Shown piece by piece: positions 17,726 to 27,107 of a DNA stretch of 64,000 bases. Position 1 is the stretch's first letter. Each line of letters begins with the position of its first letter. Source of the stretch: Hymenobacter nivis (GTDB lineage: Bacteria; Bacteroidota; Bacteroidia; Cytophagales; Hymenobacteraceae); assembly GCF_006439025.1 (NCBI RefSeq), contig NZ_RCYZ01000004.1, positions 62,001-126,000 on the forward strand, given 5' to 3'. The translations under genes were made by a program, and so were the position numbers. The notes below the pieces were generated by a model that saw only the letters and a list, made by a program, of their open reading frames with translations, searched no databases and was not told the DNA's origin.

Positions 17726-18219
17726 GGCCCTGTGTGCGTCAGAATGCTGAGCAACCCCACTACTGGCAATGCACAAGCCGGGCAATAAGCTCATGGGTTG
17801 AGTGAAGATTTGCCCCGTTTCTTCATCTTCCTTCATACGTTTTTAATGTAGTAAGGCTTGTTTTGTATCACCTTCCATGTCGGCGGTAGCTCTCTGGCGC
17901 CGGCATATTCCCACAGGTTAGCACTCAAAAAAATTGATTGAGACCAGTATTTTGGCTGGCATCCAGCGGCCCGTGGCTGCTGGGAAAAACCTGACTGCGA
18001 AGCATGTAGAAACATTTATTTGGGAATTTCATCGAGTAGATGGAATGCGGCTTTTCAGTAACGGCAACGGCCGCTGCCGAAAAGCCGGCGCGCATCAATT
18101 AGGGCCCCGCCTCTGCAAGGGCTCGTTGCGCAATGGTCGGTTTCCACCCCGCCTCATACTTCTCCACCTCCCCCACCTTTCGGGATTATCAGCCGCCTAG
18201 TATGGTATTTAATGATTTT
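17726..18219. other. Non-coding stretch before the RND efflux operon
   Basis: This roughly 490-bp gap has lower GC than its surroundings, mainly from 17770 to 18010. A hairpin lies at 18048-18087: CGGCTTTT pairs with AAAAGCCG and an inner CGGCA with TGCCG across a small bulge. A plus-strand frame at 17934-18200 is open for 88 codons but shows no domain or signal and I do not call it. No exact TAnnTTTG element was found. The 5' leader of the adaptor gene is probably long and structured. Confidence 0.5.
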
Positions 18220-19302
18220 ATGAAACGACTATTGATGATTATGAGCTTGGGCGCTTTGTATAGCACGACAAGCTGCTCCAGCAAACCGGAAGAAAAAGAA
18301 GAGCAAATTAAGCTTCTTACTACGAGTCCTTTAGCTACGGACACGACCATTACCAAAGAGTACGTGGCCCAGATCCACGCCTACCAGCACATCGAGCTGA
18401 GGGCCCTGGAAAAGGGCTATCTGCAAAAAATCTTTGTCGACGAAGGGCAGACCGTAACCAAGGGCCAGCCCATGTTCCAGATTACTCCGCTGGTGTACCA
18501 GGCCGACTTGCAGAAGTCGCAGGCCGAGGCCAACTACGTGGACATCGAGTATAAGAACACCAAGAGCCTGGCCGACAGCAACATCGTGTCCAAGAACGAG
18601 TTGGCCCTGTCCAAAGCCAAGCTCAACAAGGCCCGGGCCGACGTTTCGCTGGCCCAAACCCACCTGCAGTTCACGTCCATCAAGGCGCCGTTTAACGGCA
18701 TCATGGACCACTTCCAGGGCCGGCTGGGCAGCGTGGTGAATGAGGGCGACCTGCTCACCACGCTTTCCGACAACAGCAAGATGTGGGTGTACTTCAACGT
18801 GCCCGAGGCCGAGTACCTGGCCTATAAGGAGCAGGCCAAGGCCGATAACGTGGTGAACGTGAAGCTGCTGATGGCCAACAATGAGGTGTTTAAGTACCCC
18901 GGCGTGGTTAAAACCATCGAAGCCGACTTCAACAACGAAACCGGCAACATCGCCTTCCGGGCCACCTTCCCCAACCCCAACGGGCTGCTGCGCAACGGCG
19001 AAACCGGCAGCGTGCTCATGACCGTGCCGCTCAAGCACGTGCTGCTCATCCCGCAGAAAGCCACCTTCGAGATTCTGGAGAAGCGCTACGTGTACGTGGT
19101 TGACGCTAAGAACATTGTGCACCAGCGGGAAATTAACGTGGCCTCCGAGATGCCCGATCTATACGTCATCAAAGACGGCTTGACCAGCAACGATAAAATA
19201 CTGCTCGAAGGGCTGCGCAAGGTGAAGGACGGCGACAAAATCAGCTACACCTACGAAGCGCCGAAGAAGGTTTTCCCCGGCCTGAAAGTGTACAGCGAGT
19301 AG
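18220..19302 (+). CDS. RND efflux periplasmic adaptor (membrane fusion protein), lipoprotein
   Basis: The 360-residue protein from the ATG at 18220 has a lipoprotein signal ending STTSCSSKP; the in-frame ATGs at 18133 and 18202 would only add a non-signal extension. The adaptor layout is complete: beta-barrel edge, lipoyl half (KGYLQKIFVDEGQTVTKGQP), an alpha-helical hairpin of alternating charged residues (QAEANYVDIEYKNTKSLAD), the second lipoyl half (FTSIKAPFNGIMDHF) and the C-terminal barrel. It bridges the inner-membrane pump encoded 62 bp downstream to the outer-membrane factor. The first 45 or so codons are markedly richer in A and T than the rest of the gene. No regulator gene is adjacent. 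Confidence 0.93.
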   Translation: MKRLLMIMSLGALYSTTSCSSKPEEKEEQIKLLTTSPLATDTTITKEYVAQIHAYQHIELRALEKGYLQKIFVDEGQTVTKGQPMFQITPLVYQADLQKSQAEANYVDIEYKNTKSLADSNIVSKNELALSKAKLNKARADVSLAQTHLQFTSIKAPFNGIMDHFQGRLGSVVNEGDLLTTLSDNSKMWVYFNVPEAEYLAYKEQAKADNVVNVKLLMANNEVFKYPGVVKTIEADFNNETGNIAFRATFPNPNGLLRNGETGSVLMTVPLKHVLLIPQKATFEILEKRYVYVVDAKNIVHQREINVASEMPDLYVIKDGLTSNDKILLEGLRKVKDGDKISYTYEAPKKVFPGLKVYSE

Positions 19303-19364
19303 GGCCCCTGGGGCCCCCGAATTGCCCAAGCAACTAGTATATCTTCCATTTATTCAGCCGATAG

Positions 19365-22300
19365 ATGTTTAGTAAATTCATTCGTCGGCCAGTATTTGCC
19401 ATCGTTATTTCGGTGGTAATCCTCTTCATGGGGATGCTGGCTATCAAGACCTTACCTACCTCGCAGTTCCCCGAGATTTCACCGCCGATGGTGATGGTGA
19501 GTTGCGCCTACCCTGGTGCCAGCGCCAAGGTGCTCACCGAGTCGGTGCTCATCCCGCTGGAGCAGGCCGTGAACGGCGTGCCGGGCATGAAGTACATGAC
19601 CTCCGACGCCGTGAGCGCCGGCGAGGCCAACATTCAGATTGTGTTCAACCTGGGCACCGACCCCGACCAGGCGGTGGTGAACGTGAACACCCGCATTGCA
19701 CAGGTGGTGAACCGCCTGCCGGTGCTGGTGCAGCGCGAGGGCATTATTGTGAACCGCGTGGTGCCCAACATGCTGATGTACGTGAACTTGTACAGCAAGG
19801 ACAAGCACACTGACATGAAGTACCTCTTCAACTTTGCCGGCGTGAACCTGCTGCCCGAGCTGCAGCGCATCGGGGGCATTGGGCGGGCCACCATCCTCGG
19901 TAGCCGGCAGTACGCCATGCGCATTTGGCTGAAGCCCGACCGCATGCGGGCCTACAGCATCTCGGTCGACGACGTGATGAAGTCGCTGGACGAGCAGAGC
20001 GTGATTGGCTCGCCGGGCCGCATCGGCCGCTCCGACGGGCAGCGGGCCGAAGCCCTGGAGTACGTGCTCACGTACCAGGGCCGCTTCAACGACGTGGAGC
20101 AGTACAAGAACGTGATTCTCAAGGCCAATCCCAACGGCGAGATCCTGCGCCTCAAGGATGTGGCCAACGTGGAGCTGGGCAGCGAATTCTACGACATCTA
20201 CTCCAACCTGAACGGTGACCCCTCGGCGGCCATCGTGCTGAAGCAGACCTACGGCAGCAACGCCAAGGATGTGATTAAGGAAGTGAAAGCCAAGCTGGAG
20301 CTGATGAAGAAAACGTCCTTCCCGCCCGGTATGGACTACAAAATCAGCTACGACGTGTCAAACTTCCTCGACGCCTCCATCGAGAACGTAATCGACACGC
20401 TGCGCGACGCCTTCATCCTGGTGGCGCTGGTGGTGTTCATCTTCTTGGGCGACTGGCGCTCGACGCTCATTCCGGCGCTGGCCGTGCCGGTGTCGCTGGT
20501 GGGCTCATTCATGGCGATGCAAGTATTTGGCCTGACCATCAACATGATTACCCTGTTTGCGCTGGTCCTCTCCATCGGCATTGTGGTGGATGACGCCATT
20601 GTGGTGGTGGAGGCCGTGCACGCCAAGATGGACGAGGAGCACCTCTCGCCCTACAACGCGGTGCGCAAGGTGCTGGGCGAAATCAGCGGGGCCATCATTG
20701 CCATCACCATCCTGATGACGGCGGTGTTCATCCCGGTGGCATTCATGAGCGGCCCGGTGGGCATTTTCTACCGCCAGTTCTCTATTACCATGGCCACGGC
20801 CATCGTGATTTCGGGCCTCGTGGCCCTCACGCTGACGCCGGTGCTGTGCGCCATGATCCTGAAAAACCACCACGGCCAGCCGAAGAAGAAAACGCCAATT
20901 CAGCGCTTTTTCGACGCCTTTAACCGCGGGTTTGAGAAGCTGACCGGGCACTACACTAATATTCTGGAGCGCATCATCGACCGCCGGCTGGTGACGTTTG
21001 CCATGCTGCTGGCCTTCGGGCTGGGCATTTTCGGCATCTCCGAGAAGCTGCCCTCGGGCTTCATTCCGAGCGAAGATCAGGGCCTTATTTACGCCATTAT
21101 TCAGACGCCGCCCGGCTCGACGCTGGAGCGCACCAACGCCATTGCCCAGCGCCTGTCGGCCCTGGCCAAGGACGTGCCCGGCATCGAAAACATCTCGACC
21201 CTGGCCGGCTACGAAGTGCTCACCGAAGGCCGCGGCTCGAACGCCGGCACTTGCCTGATTGACCTCAAGCCCTGGGACGAGCGCAAAAACCTGCCCGTGG
21301 CCAAAATCATCGCCGCGCTGGAAGTGAAGGCCCGGGAGATTCCGGGGGCGACCGTCGAATTTTTTGAGCCGCCGGCAGTGCCGGGCTACGGCGCGGCGGG
21401 CGGCTTCCAGTTGCAATTGCTGGACAAAACCGGCACCGGCGACTACAAGGCCCTGGAAAAAGTGAACGAGGAATTCATGGGGGCCCTGCGCAAGCGCCCG
21501 GAGCTGGCCGGTTTGTTCACCTTCTTCTCGGCCGACTACCCGCAGTACGAGCTCAAGATTGACAACGACTTGGCCATGCAGAAGGGCATCACCATCGGCA
21601 ACGCCATGAACACGCTCTCCATCATGGTGGGCAGTACCTACGAGCTGGGCTTCATTAAGTACCAGCGTTTTTTCAAGGTGTACGTGCAGGCATCGCCTGA
21701 GTACCGCCACTTGCCGCAGGACATCCTGAACATGTGGGCCAAGAACGACAAGGGCGAGATGGTGCCGTTCTCAGCCTTCATGAAAATCGTGAAGTCGCAG
21801 GGCCCCAACGAGATTAACCGCTACAACATGTACACCACCGCCTCCATCCGGGGCGGGCCGGCGGCCGGCTTCAGCAGCGGCGAGGCCCTGAAAGCGGTGC
21901 AGGAAGTGGCAGCCAAAACCTTGCCCCGCGGCTACGACATCGACTGGGGCGGCTTGTCGAAAGACGAAGTGGGCCGCGGCAACGAGGCCGTGGTAATTTT
22001 CCTGGTGGTGCTAGCCTTTGTGTACTTCGTGCTCGCGGCCCAGTACGAGAGCTTCCTGCTGCCGTTTGCGGTGGTGCTATCGCTGCCAGCGGGTATTTTC
22101 GGTTCCTTCCTGCTGCTCAAGCTATTGGGCTTGGCCAACGACATTTACGCCCAGGTGGGGCTGGTGATGCTGGTGGGCCTGCTGGGTAAAAACGCGGTAC
22201 TGATTGTGGAGTTTGCCGTGCAGGAGCACGAGAAAGGCATGACGGTGCGCGAGGCGGCCATTGCCGGGGCCAAGGCCCGTTTCCGGCCCATTCTGATGAC

Positions 22301-22562
22301 CTCGTTCGCCTTTATTGCAGGCTTGATTCCGCTGGTGCTGGCCACCGGCGCGGGGGCCATCGGTAACCGCACCATCGGTACGGCGGCGCTGGGCGGCATG
22401 CTGTTCGGCACCGTGTTCGGGGTAATCATTATCCCGGGCCTGTACTACGTGTTCGGCACCCTGGCCGAGGGCCACAAGCTGATTCAGGACGAGAACGAAT
22501 ACCCGATAAGTGAAGGCGTGGAGCCCCGCGTGGAAATAGAAGAAATGGAGCCCTATGCTTAA
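19365..22562 (+). CDS. RND (AcrB/HAE1-type) inner-membrane efflux pump
   Basis: The protein has 1065 residues, the usual HAE1 length. The N-terminus FIRRPVFAIVISVVILFMG with TLPTSQFPEI is diagnostic. Twelve membrane helices are expected in two sets of six around two large periplasmic loops. The proton-relay aspartates lie in SIGIVVDDAIVVVEAV in helix 4, and the second half has VGLLGKNAVLIVEFA. Such pumps expel drugs, bile salts or dyes using the proton gradient and work with the adaptor upstream and the outer-membrane factor downstream. The next gene starts inside this one, overlapping its end by 8 bp. The true substrates cannot be inferred. Confidence 0.96.
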   Translation: MFSKFIRRPVFAIVISVVILFMGMLAIKTLPTSQFPEISPPMVMVSCAYPGASAKVLTESVLIPLEQAVNGVPGMKYMTSDAVSAGEANIQIVFNLGTDPDQAVVNVNTRIAQVVNRLPVLVQREGIIVNRVVPNMLMYVNLYSKDKHTDMKYLFNFAGVNLLPELQRIGGIGRATILGSRQYAMRIWLKPDRMRAYSISVDDVMKSLDEQSVIGSPGRIGRSDGQRAEALEYVLTYQGRFNDVEQYKNVILKANPNGEILRLKDVANVELGSEFYDIYSNLNGDPSAAIVLKQTYGSNAKDVIKEVKAKLELMKKTSFPPGMDYKISYDVSNFLDASIENVIDTLRDAFILVALVVFIFLGDWRSTLIPALAVPVSLVGSFMAMQVFGLTINMITLFALVLSIGIVVDDAIVVVEAVHAKMDEEHLSPYNAVRKVLGEISGAIIAITILMTAVFIPVAFMSGPVGIFYRQFSITMATAIVISGLVALTLTPVLCAMILKNHHGQPKKKTPIQRFFDAFNRGFEKLTGHYTNILERIIDRRLVTFAMLLAFGLGIFGISEKLPSGFIPSEDQGLIYAIIQTPPGSTLERTNAIAQRLSALAKDVPGIENISTLAGYEVLTEGRGSNAGTCLIDLKPWDERKNLPVAKIIAALEVKAREIPGATVEFFEPPAVPGYGAAGGFQLQLLDKTGTGDYKALEKVNEEFMGALRKRPELAGLFTFFSADYPQYELKIDNDLAMQKGITIGNAMNTLSIMVGSTYELGFIKYQRFFKVYVQASPEYRHLPQDILNMWAKNDKGEMVPFSAFMKIVKSQGPNEINRYNMYTTASIRGGPAAGFSSGEALKAVQEVAAKTLPRGYDIDWGGLSKDEVGRGNEAVVIFLVVLAFVYFVLAAQYESFLLPFAVVLSLPAGIFGSFLLLKLLGLANDIYAQVGLVMLVGLLGKNAVLIVEFAVQEHEKGMTVREAAIAGAKARFRPILMTSFAFIAGLIPLVLATGAGAIGNRTIGTAALGGMLFGTVFGVIIIPGLYYVFGTLAEGHKLIQDENEYPISEGVEPRVEIEEMEPYA

Positions 22563-23991
22563 GCGACGCATCTACCAAGGCCTGAGCGCCGCCTGCCTGG
22601 CCCTGGCCATAGCGGGCTGTAAAATGCCCCAGCTGGCCGTGCGCAACGTGCGCCGCAGCGTGCCTACTACCTACAACAACAGCGCCCAGGACACCCTCAG
22701 TACCGCTAAGGTGCGGTGGCAGGAGTTCTTCACCGACCCCAACCTGGCCGCCCTCATCGACAGCGCCCTGCAACGCAACCAGGAGCTGAACATCACGCAG
22801 CAGGAGCTGCAGATTGCCCGCAACGAGATTCAGGCCCGCAAGGGCGAGTACCTGCCCTCTGTGACGCTGGGGGGCCAGGCGGCCCTCGACCGCGTGAGCC
22901 GCTACACCATCCAAGGCGCCACGGAGGACCAGATCAACATCCAGCCCGACCGCCGCACGCCCGACCCGCTGGGCAATTTCCAACTGGGGGCCTACGCCAG
23001 CTGGGAGGTTGATATCTGGCACAAGCTGCGCAACGCCCGCAAATCGGCCGCCACGCGCTACCTGGCCTCGGTGGAGGGCCGGAACTTCATGGTGACCAAC
23101 CTGATTGCCGAAATTGCCACCTCGTACTACGAGCTGCTGGCGCTGGACAACCAGCTGCTGATTTTGCAGCAGAGCATTGAAATCCAGGACAATGCCCTGC
23201 GCGTGGTGCGGCAGGAGAAGGAAGCTGCCCGCGTGACCGAACTCGCCGTGAAGCGCTTCGAGGCCCAGATCCAGAACACCACGGCCCAGCAGTACACCAC
23301 GAAGCAGCGCATCACCGAAACCGAGAACCGCATCAACTTCCTGCTGGGCCGCTTTCCGCAGCCGATTGTGCGCAACGATGCGGAGTTCAACGGCTTGGTA
23401 CCGAAGGCCATGCAGGCCGGTATTCCGGCGCAGCTGCTCAGCAACCGGCCCGACATCCGGCAGGCCGAGCAGCAACTGGTGGCCGCCAAGCTCGACGTGC
23501 AGGTGGCGCGCGCCAATTTCTACCCGTCGCTGGGCATTTCGGGCGGGGTGGGCTTTGGGGCGTTCAAGCCCGGCTTGCTGTTCACCACGCCGGGGGCCCT
23601 GCTGTACTCGATAGCCGGCGATTTGTCGGCCCCGCTCATCAACCGCAACGGCATCAAGGCGCTGTATTCCACCGCCAATGCGTTGCAGCTGCAAGCCGTG
23701 TACAACTACGAGCGCACCGTGCTGAACGCCTACATCGAGGTGGCCAACCAGCTCTCCAACATCAACAACCTGGAGCAGGGCTACGAGGCCAAGCTGAAGG
23801 AAGTGCAGGCCCTGAGCCTGTCCATCCGCATCTCCAACAGCCTCTTCAAATCGGTGCGGGCCGACTACACCGAAGTGCTCTTCACCCAGCGCGACGCCCT
23901 GAACGCCCGCTTCGACCTGACCGAAACCAAGATGAAGCAGCTCAATGCCACGGTGAACGTGTACCGGGCCCTGGGCGGCGGCTGGAACTAG
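22555..23991 (+). CDS. RND efflux outer-membrane factor (TolC/NodT-type lipoprotein)
   Basis: This 478-residue protein begins with a lipoprotein signal (lipobox IAGCKMPQ). It contains two TolC-type repeats: the sequence SALQRNQELNITQQELQIARNEI (split here as SALQRNQELNITQQ and ELQIARNEI) starts the first coiled helix pair, and LLSNRPDIRQAEQQLVAAKL is the classic start of the second. The C-terminus VNVYRALGGGWN is the common ending of the NodT subfamily. It would trimerise into the outer-membrane duct of the efflux complex. It overlaps the pump gene by 8 bp, so translation is probably coupled. Confidence 0.95.
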   Translation: MLKRRIYQGLSAACLALAIAGCKMPQLAVRNVRRSVPTTYNNSAQDTLSTAKVRWQEFFTDPNLAALIDSALQRNQELNITQQELQIARNEIQARKGEYLPSVTLGGQAALDRVSRYTIQGATEDQINIQPDRRTPDPLGNFQLGAYASWEVDIWHKLRNARKSAATRYLASVEGRNFMVTNLIAEIATSYYELLALDNQLLILQQSIEIQDNALRVVRQEKEAARVTELAVKRFEAQIQNTTAQQYTTKQRITETENRINFLLGRFPQPIVRNDAEFNGLVPKAMQAGIPAQLLSNRPDIRQAEQQLVAAKLDVQVARANFYPSLGISGGVGFGAFKPGLLFTTPGALLYSIAGDLSAPLINRNGIKALYSTANALQLQAVYNYERTVLNAYIEVANQLSNINNLEQGYEAKLKEVQALSLSIRISNSLFKSVRADYTEVLFTQRDALNARFDLTETKMKQLNATVNVYRALGGGWN

Positions 23992-24004
23992 CTAATGAGG
24001 CACG

Positions 24005-24032
24005 AGCTGGCAGCTGATAGCTAGTGGCTCAG
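24005..24032 (+). repeat. Single heptad-repeat arm after the efflux operon
   Basis: Four consecutive 7-nt units are visible: AGCTGGC, AGCTGAT, AGCTAGT and GGCTCAG. No matching inverted arm lies nearby. It begins 13 bp after the outer-membrane factor's stop and just precedes the perfect palindrome at 24039-24084. Confidence 0.5.
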
Positions 24033-24038
24033 CACTTA

Positions 24039-24084
24039 ACAGAAAGAGGGCCCCCGGCTACGTAGCCGGGGGCCCTCTTTCTGT
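24039..24084. terminator. Perfect 46-bp palindrome, bidirectional terminator
   Basis: Two 23-nt arms (24039-24061, 24062-24084) are perfectly complementary with no spacer. The stem is GC-rich at the centre (GGGCCCCCGGCTAC) and flanked by AGAAAG / CTTTCT. It lies between the plus-strand efflux operon and the convergent alanine dehydrogenase gene, so it probably ends both transcripts. Confidence 0.8.
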
Positions 24085-24185
24085 GGCTAGGTACCAGCGC
24101 CTGCCGGGCAAGCAAAGGCCCCGCCGGAAAATCCGGGCGGGGCCCCTGTCTTATTCTTGCCGGCACACCGCCGGGTGGGGGGCAG

Positions 24186-25313
24186 TTACGCCGTTACCGG
24201 CTCCAGCACGTGGGCCACGTCCACCAGGGGCAAGCCCCAGGCGTCGGCCACGCCTTTGTAGACTACTTCGCCGTGCACCACGTTCAGACCGAGGCGCAGG
24301 GCCGCGTCCTGGCGGCAGGCGGCCTGCCAGCCCAGGTTGGCCAGCTTCACGGCGTAGGGCAGCGTGGCGTTGGTGAGGGCCAGGGTGGAAGTGTAGGGCA
24401 CCGCGCCCGGCATGTTGGCCACGCAGTAGTGCACCACGTCGTCGATGATGAAGGTCGGGTCTTCGTGGGTGGTGGGGTGGCAAGTTTCGATGCAGCCGCC
24501 CTGGTCCACGGCCACGTCCACGAGCACGGTGCCGGGGCGCATGGTCTTGAGCATGTCGCGGGTGATGAGGTGCGGAGCCTTGGCACCGGGAATGAGCACA
24601 GCGCCCACCACGAGGTCGGTGGTTTTGATGGCCTCGCGGATGTTGTACTCGTTGGAGTACACGGTCACCACGTTCTTGGGCATGAAGTCGTCGAGCTCGC
24701 GCAGGCGGTTCAGGTTGATGTCCATGATGGTGACTTGGGCCCCCAGGCCGGCGGCTATTTTGGCGGCCTGCGTGCCCACGATGCCCGCGCCGAGCACCAG
24801 CACGTGCGCCGGCTTCACGCCGGGTACGCCGCCGAGCAGGATGCCGCGGCCTTTCAGGGGTTTCTCCAGGTACTTGGCGCCTTCCTGGGGGGCCATGCGG
24901 CCGGCCACCTCGCTCATCGGGATGAGCAGGGGCAGGGCGCGGCTGGGCAGCTCCACGGTTTCGTAAGCCAGGCACACGGCCTTGCGCTCGATCATGGCGT
25001 GCGTGAGCGCCTCGCCGCTGGCAAAGTGGAAGTACGTGAACAGCAGCTGGTTCTCCTTGATGAGCGGGTACTCCTCGGCAATCGGCTCCTTTACTTTCAC
25101 AATCATTTCGGCTTGCCCGTACACCTCGGCGATGGTGGGCAGCATTTGCGCACCGGCCTGCTCGTACTCGGCGTCGTCGAAACCGCTGCCGCTGCCGGCC
25201 CCGGCCTGCACCAGCAGCGTGTGGCCGTGCTTGCGCAGCTCGGCCACGCCGGCGGGCGTGAGGCCCACGCGGTTTTCGTTGTTTTTAATCTCCTTAGGAA
25301 CGCCGATAATCAT
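24186..25313 (-). CDS. ald: Alanine dehydrogenase
   Basis: The 375-residue protein reads from the ATG at 25313 ([20 protein letters not shown]), the invariant start of the family; a longer in-frame opening from 25367 would add an unrelated extension. The N-terminal substrate domain contains the KVKEPI loop with its catalytic lysine and a histidine in [12 protein letters not shown]. The NAD-binding fold is [20 protein letters not shown]. It interconverts L-alanine with pyruvate and ammonia using NAD in the cytoplasm. It is the last of four minus-strand genes but has its own candidate promoter at 25365-25398 and a CU-rich leader. Confidence 0.97.
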   Translation of the reverse strand: MIIGVPKEIKNNENRVGLTPAGVAELRKHGHTLLVQAGAGSGSGFDDAEYEQAGAQMLPTIAEVYGQAEMIVKVKEPIAEEYPLIKENQLLFTYFHFASGEALTHAMIERKAVCLAYETVELPSRALPLLIPMSEVAGRMAPQEGAKYLEKPLKGRGILLGGVPGVKPAHVLVLGAGIVGTQAAKIAAGLGAQVTIMDINLNRLRELDDFMPKNVVTVYSNEYNIREAIKTTDLVVGAVLIPGAKAPHLITRDMLKTMRPGTVLVDVAVDQGGCIETCHPTTHEDPTFIIDDVVHYCVANMPGAVPYTSTLALTNATLPYAVKLANLGWQAACRQDAALRLGLNVVHGEVVYKGVADAWGLPLVDVAHVLEPVTA

Positions 25314-25364
25314 AGAAAGGGGGGGTGGGAGTGAGGGGGAGTTAGCAAGCGCCAAAGCGCGCAG

Positions 25365-25398
25365 CAAAGATACGGCCCCAACGGCCCGAAGCGGCCAA
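25365..25398 (-). promoter_or_regulatory. Candidate Bacteroidota promoter for ald
   Basis: On the minus strand TATCTTTG (25372-25365) matches TAnnTTTG exactly, and a TTG lies 23 nt upstream at 25396-25398. It is 52 bp before the ald start. Confidence 0.5.
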
Positions 25399-25451
25399 AA
25401 GTGCCCTTGCTGGCCGGTACTTCGCAGGGCAGCGCTGGGTTAAAAATTGAG

Positions 25452-25490
25452 AGCGGAGCGCCCAAGCCCGTGGGCACTCGGCGCTCCGCT
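25452..25490. terminator. Terminator hairpin after the VOC gene
   Basis: AGCGGAGCGCC pairs with GGCGCTCCGCT (11 bp), with a nested GCCC/GGGC inside the loop. A T-run follows on the plus strand and a T-rich tract on the minus strand. It lies just downstream of the minus-strand VOC gene. Confidence 0.7.
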
Positions 25491-25496
25491 TTTGCC

Positions 25497-26000
25497 TCAG
25501 TTTCCCGCCGCTATTAGGGCCCCCACGTCGAGGGGGTGGGTGTACATGGCGATGGCGCCGGCCGCATCGCGGGGCCACTCGGCGCGGGGCCGGTCCCAGT
25601 ACAGCTCCAGGCCGTTGCCGTCGGGGTCGTTCAGGTACACGGCTTCCGACACGCCGTGGTCGGCGGAGCCGCGCAGCGGGTAGCCGGCGGCCACCAGCCG
25701 GCCCACCACGCGGCCCAAGTCGGCGCGGGTGGGGTAGAGCAGGGCGGCGTGGTAGAGGCCGGCCGCGCCTTGGGTGCGCGCCGGGGCCCCGCCCAGGCTG
25801 TTCCAGGTGTTCAGCCCAATGTGGTGGTGATAGCCGCCGGCCCCCAAAAAAGCGGCCTGCTCGCCGTAGCGCTGCTGCAGCTCAAAGCCCAGCAGGCCTT
25901 GGTAAAATGCCAGGGACCGGTCGAGGTCGGTGACTTGCAAGTGCACGTGGCCCACCTGGGCCCCGGCGGGCGCGGTGTAGGCAGGGGCGGCGTCAGCCAT
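25497..26000 (-). CDS. VOC-family (glyoxalase/extradiol dioxygenase-like) protein
   Basis: The 167-residue protein starts at the ATG at 26000 (MADAAPAYTAP). It has one vicinal-oxygen-chelate unit with paired beta-alpha-beta-beta-beta modules: VGHVHLQVTDLDRSLAFYQG in the first half and LYHAALLYPTRADLGRVV in the second. Candidate metal ligands are the histidine of VGHVHLQV, the histidine of LYHAALL and the glutamate of NGLELYWDRP. The GYHHHIGLNTW stretch resembles catechol-2,3-dioxygenase-like proteins. Substrate is unknown. A longer reading frame from 26780 exists but runs through the aldo/keto reductase gene in another frame and is discarded. A terminator separates it from the upstream reductase gene. 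Confidence 0.85.
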   Translation of the reverse strand: MADAAPAYTAPAGAQVGHVHLQVTDLDRSLAFYQGLLGFELQQRYGEQAAFLGAGGYHHHIGLNTWNSLGGAPARTQGAAGLYHAALLYPTRADLGRVVGRLVAAGYPLRGSADHGVSEAVYLNDPDGNGLELYWDRPRAEWPRDAAGAIAMYTHPLDVGALIAAGN

Positions 26001-26030
26001 GATGTTTGTGCGGGTTATGTGCGAAAAAAA

Positions 26031-26061
26031 TAGGGCCCCCAAGCACTGCTCGGGGGCCCTA
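26031..26061 (-). terminator. Rho-independent terminator of the aldo/keto reductase gene
   Basis: TAGGGCCCCC (26031-26040) pairs with GGGGGCCCTA (26052-26061). On the minus strand the stem is followed by seven T (26024-26030 as A on the plus strand). Confidence 0.85.
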
Positions 26062-26074
26062 ACTAAGCAGGGGA

Positions 26075-27088
26075 TTAAGCCGTGGCCTCGGCCGCCGGCT
26101 GCAAAATTTGCTCGATGCGGGCCAGCTCGTCGGCGCTGAACTTCAGGTTTTGGAGGCAATGCAGCGAGTCGGCGAGCTGCGCGGGGCGGCTGGCGCCCAC
26201 CAGCACGGAGGTCACGCGCTCGTCCTTCAGCAGCCAAGCCAAGGCCATTTGGGCCAGGCTCTGGCCGCGGGCCTGGGCCACGTCGTTGAGGCTCCGGAGC
26301 TGGGCCACCACGGCGGGCGTCACGGCTTCGCGCTGCAAAAAGCCCGTGCTGCTCGCCGCCCGCGAGTCGTCGGGAATGCCGTGCAGGTACTTGTTCGAGA
26401 GCAGGCCCTGGGCCAGGGGCGAGAACGGAATGCAGCCCACGCCCTCCGCGCCCAACACGTCGAGCAGGCCCTCTTCCGGGTCGCGCACCAGCATCGAGTA
26501 CTTGGGCTGGTGAATGAGGCAGGGCGTGCCCATTTCGCGCAGCAGGCCGATGGCCTTTTGGGCCTCCTCGGGCCCGTAGTTCGACAGGCCCACGTACAGG
26601 GCCTTGCCCTGGCGCACGGCGTGGGCCAGGGCCCCCATGCTTTCCTCCAGCGGCGTGTCGGGGTCGGGCCGGTGGTGGTAGAAGATGTCCACGTACTCCA
26701 GGCCCATGCGCTTGAGGCTCTGGTCGAGGCTGGCCAGCAGGTACTTGCGCGAGCCCCACTCGCCGTAGGGCCCCTCCCACATGTTGTACCCAGCCTTGGT
26801 CGAAATGATGAGTTCGTCGCGGTACGCGGCAAAATCCTGGGCCAGCACCTTGCCGAAGTTCAGCTCGGCCGAGCCGGGGGGCGGGCCGTAGTTGTTGGCC
26901 AGGTCGAAGTGGGTGATGCCGTTATCGAAGGCCAGGTGCAGGGTTTCGCGTCCGGTGGCCAGCGCGTCCACGTCGCCGAAATTGTGCCAGAGGCCCAGCG
27001 AAATGGCGGGCAATTTTAAGCCGCTTTTGCCGCAGCGGCGGTAGGGCAGGGCCTGGTAGCGGTCCGCGGCGGGGAGGTAGTTCGTCAT
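26075..27088 (-). CDS. Aldo/keto reductase (YghZ / L-glyceraldehyde-3-phosphate reductase type)
   Basis: This 337-residue protein is a TIM-barrel NADPH-dependent oxidoreductase. The catalytic tetrad is visible as D in HFDLANNYGPPPGSAE, Y in the same motif, K in IISTKAGYNMWEG and H in IFYHHRPDPDTP. The GPPPGSAE and MWEGPYGEWGS stretches are typical of the YghZ/Kv-beta subgroup. The C-terminal cofactor loop includes SVLVGASRPAQLADS. It reduces small aldehydes, possibly L-glyceraldehyde-3-phosphate or methylglyoxal. It lies 19 bp downstream of the DUF1573 gene on the same strand and may be cotranscribed with it. The leader before its ATG is strongly pyrimidine-rich. Confidence 0.93.
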   Translation of the reverse strand: MTNYLPAADRYQALPYRRCGKSGLKLPAISLGLWHNFGDVDALATGRETLHLAFDNGITHFDLANNYGPPPGSAELNFGKVLAQDFAAYRDELIISTKAGYNMWEGPYGEWGSRKYLLASLDQSLKRMGLEYVDIFYHHRPDPDTPLEESMGALAHAVRQGKALYVGLSNYGPEEAQKAIGLLREMGTPCLIHQPKYSMLVRDPEEGLLDVLGAEGVGCIPFSPLAQGLLSNKYLHGIPDDSRAASSTGFLQREAVTPAVVAQLRSLNDVAQARGQSLAQMALAWLLKDERVTSVLVGASRPAQLADSLHCLQNLKFSADELARIEQILQPAAEATA

Positions 27089-27107
27089 GAAAAAGGAAAG
27101 GGAAGAG

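Noticed and set aside
17934..18200. An 88-codon plus-strand frame in the gap before the efflux operon.
   Set aside because: No signal, domain or coding bias; it runs through a hairpin and overlaps the adaptor leader.
26001..26780. Upstream extension of the VOC gene to a 427-residue product.
   Set aside because: The extension lies in another frame over the aldo/keto reductase gene and crosses its terminator; the internal ATG at 26000 gives a normal VOC protein.
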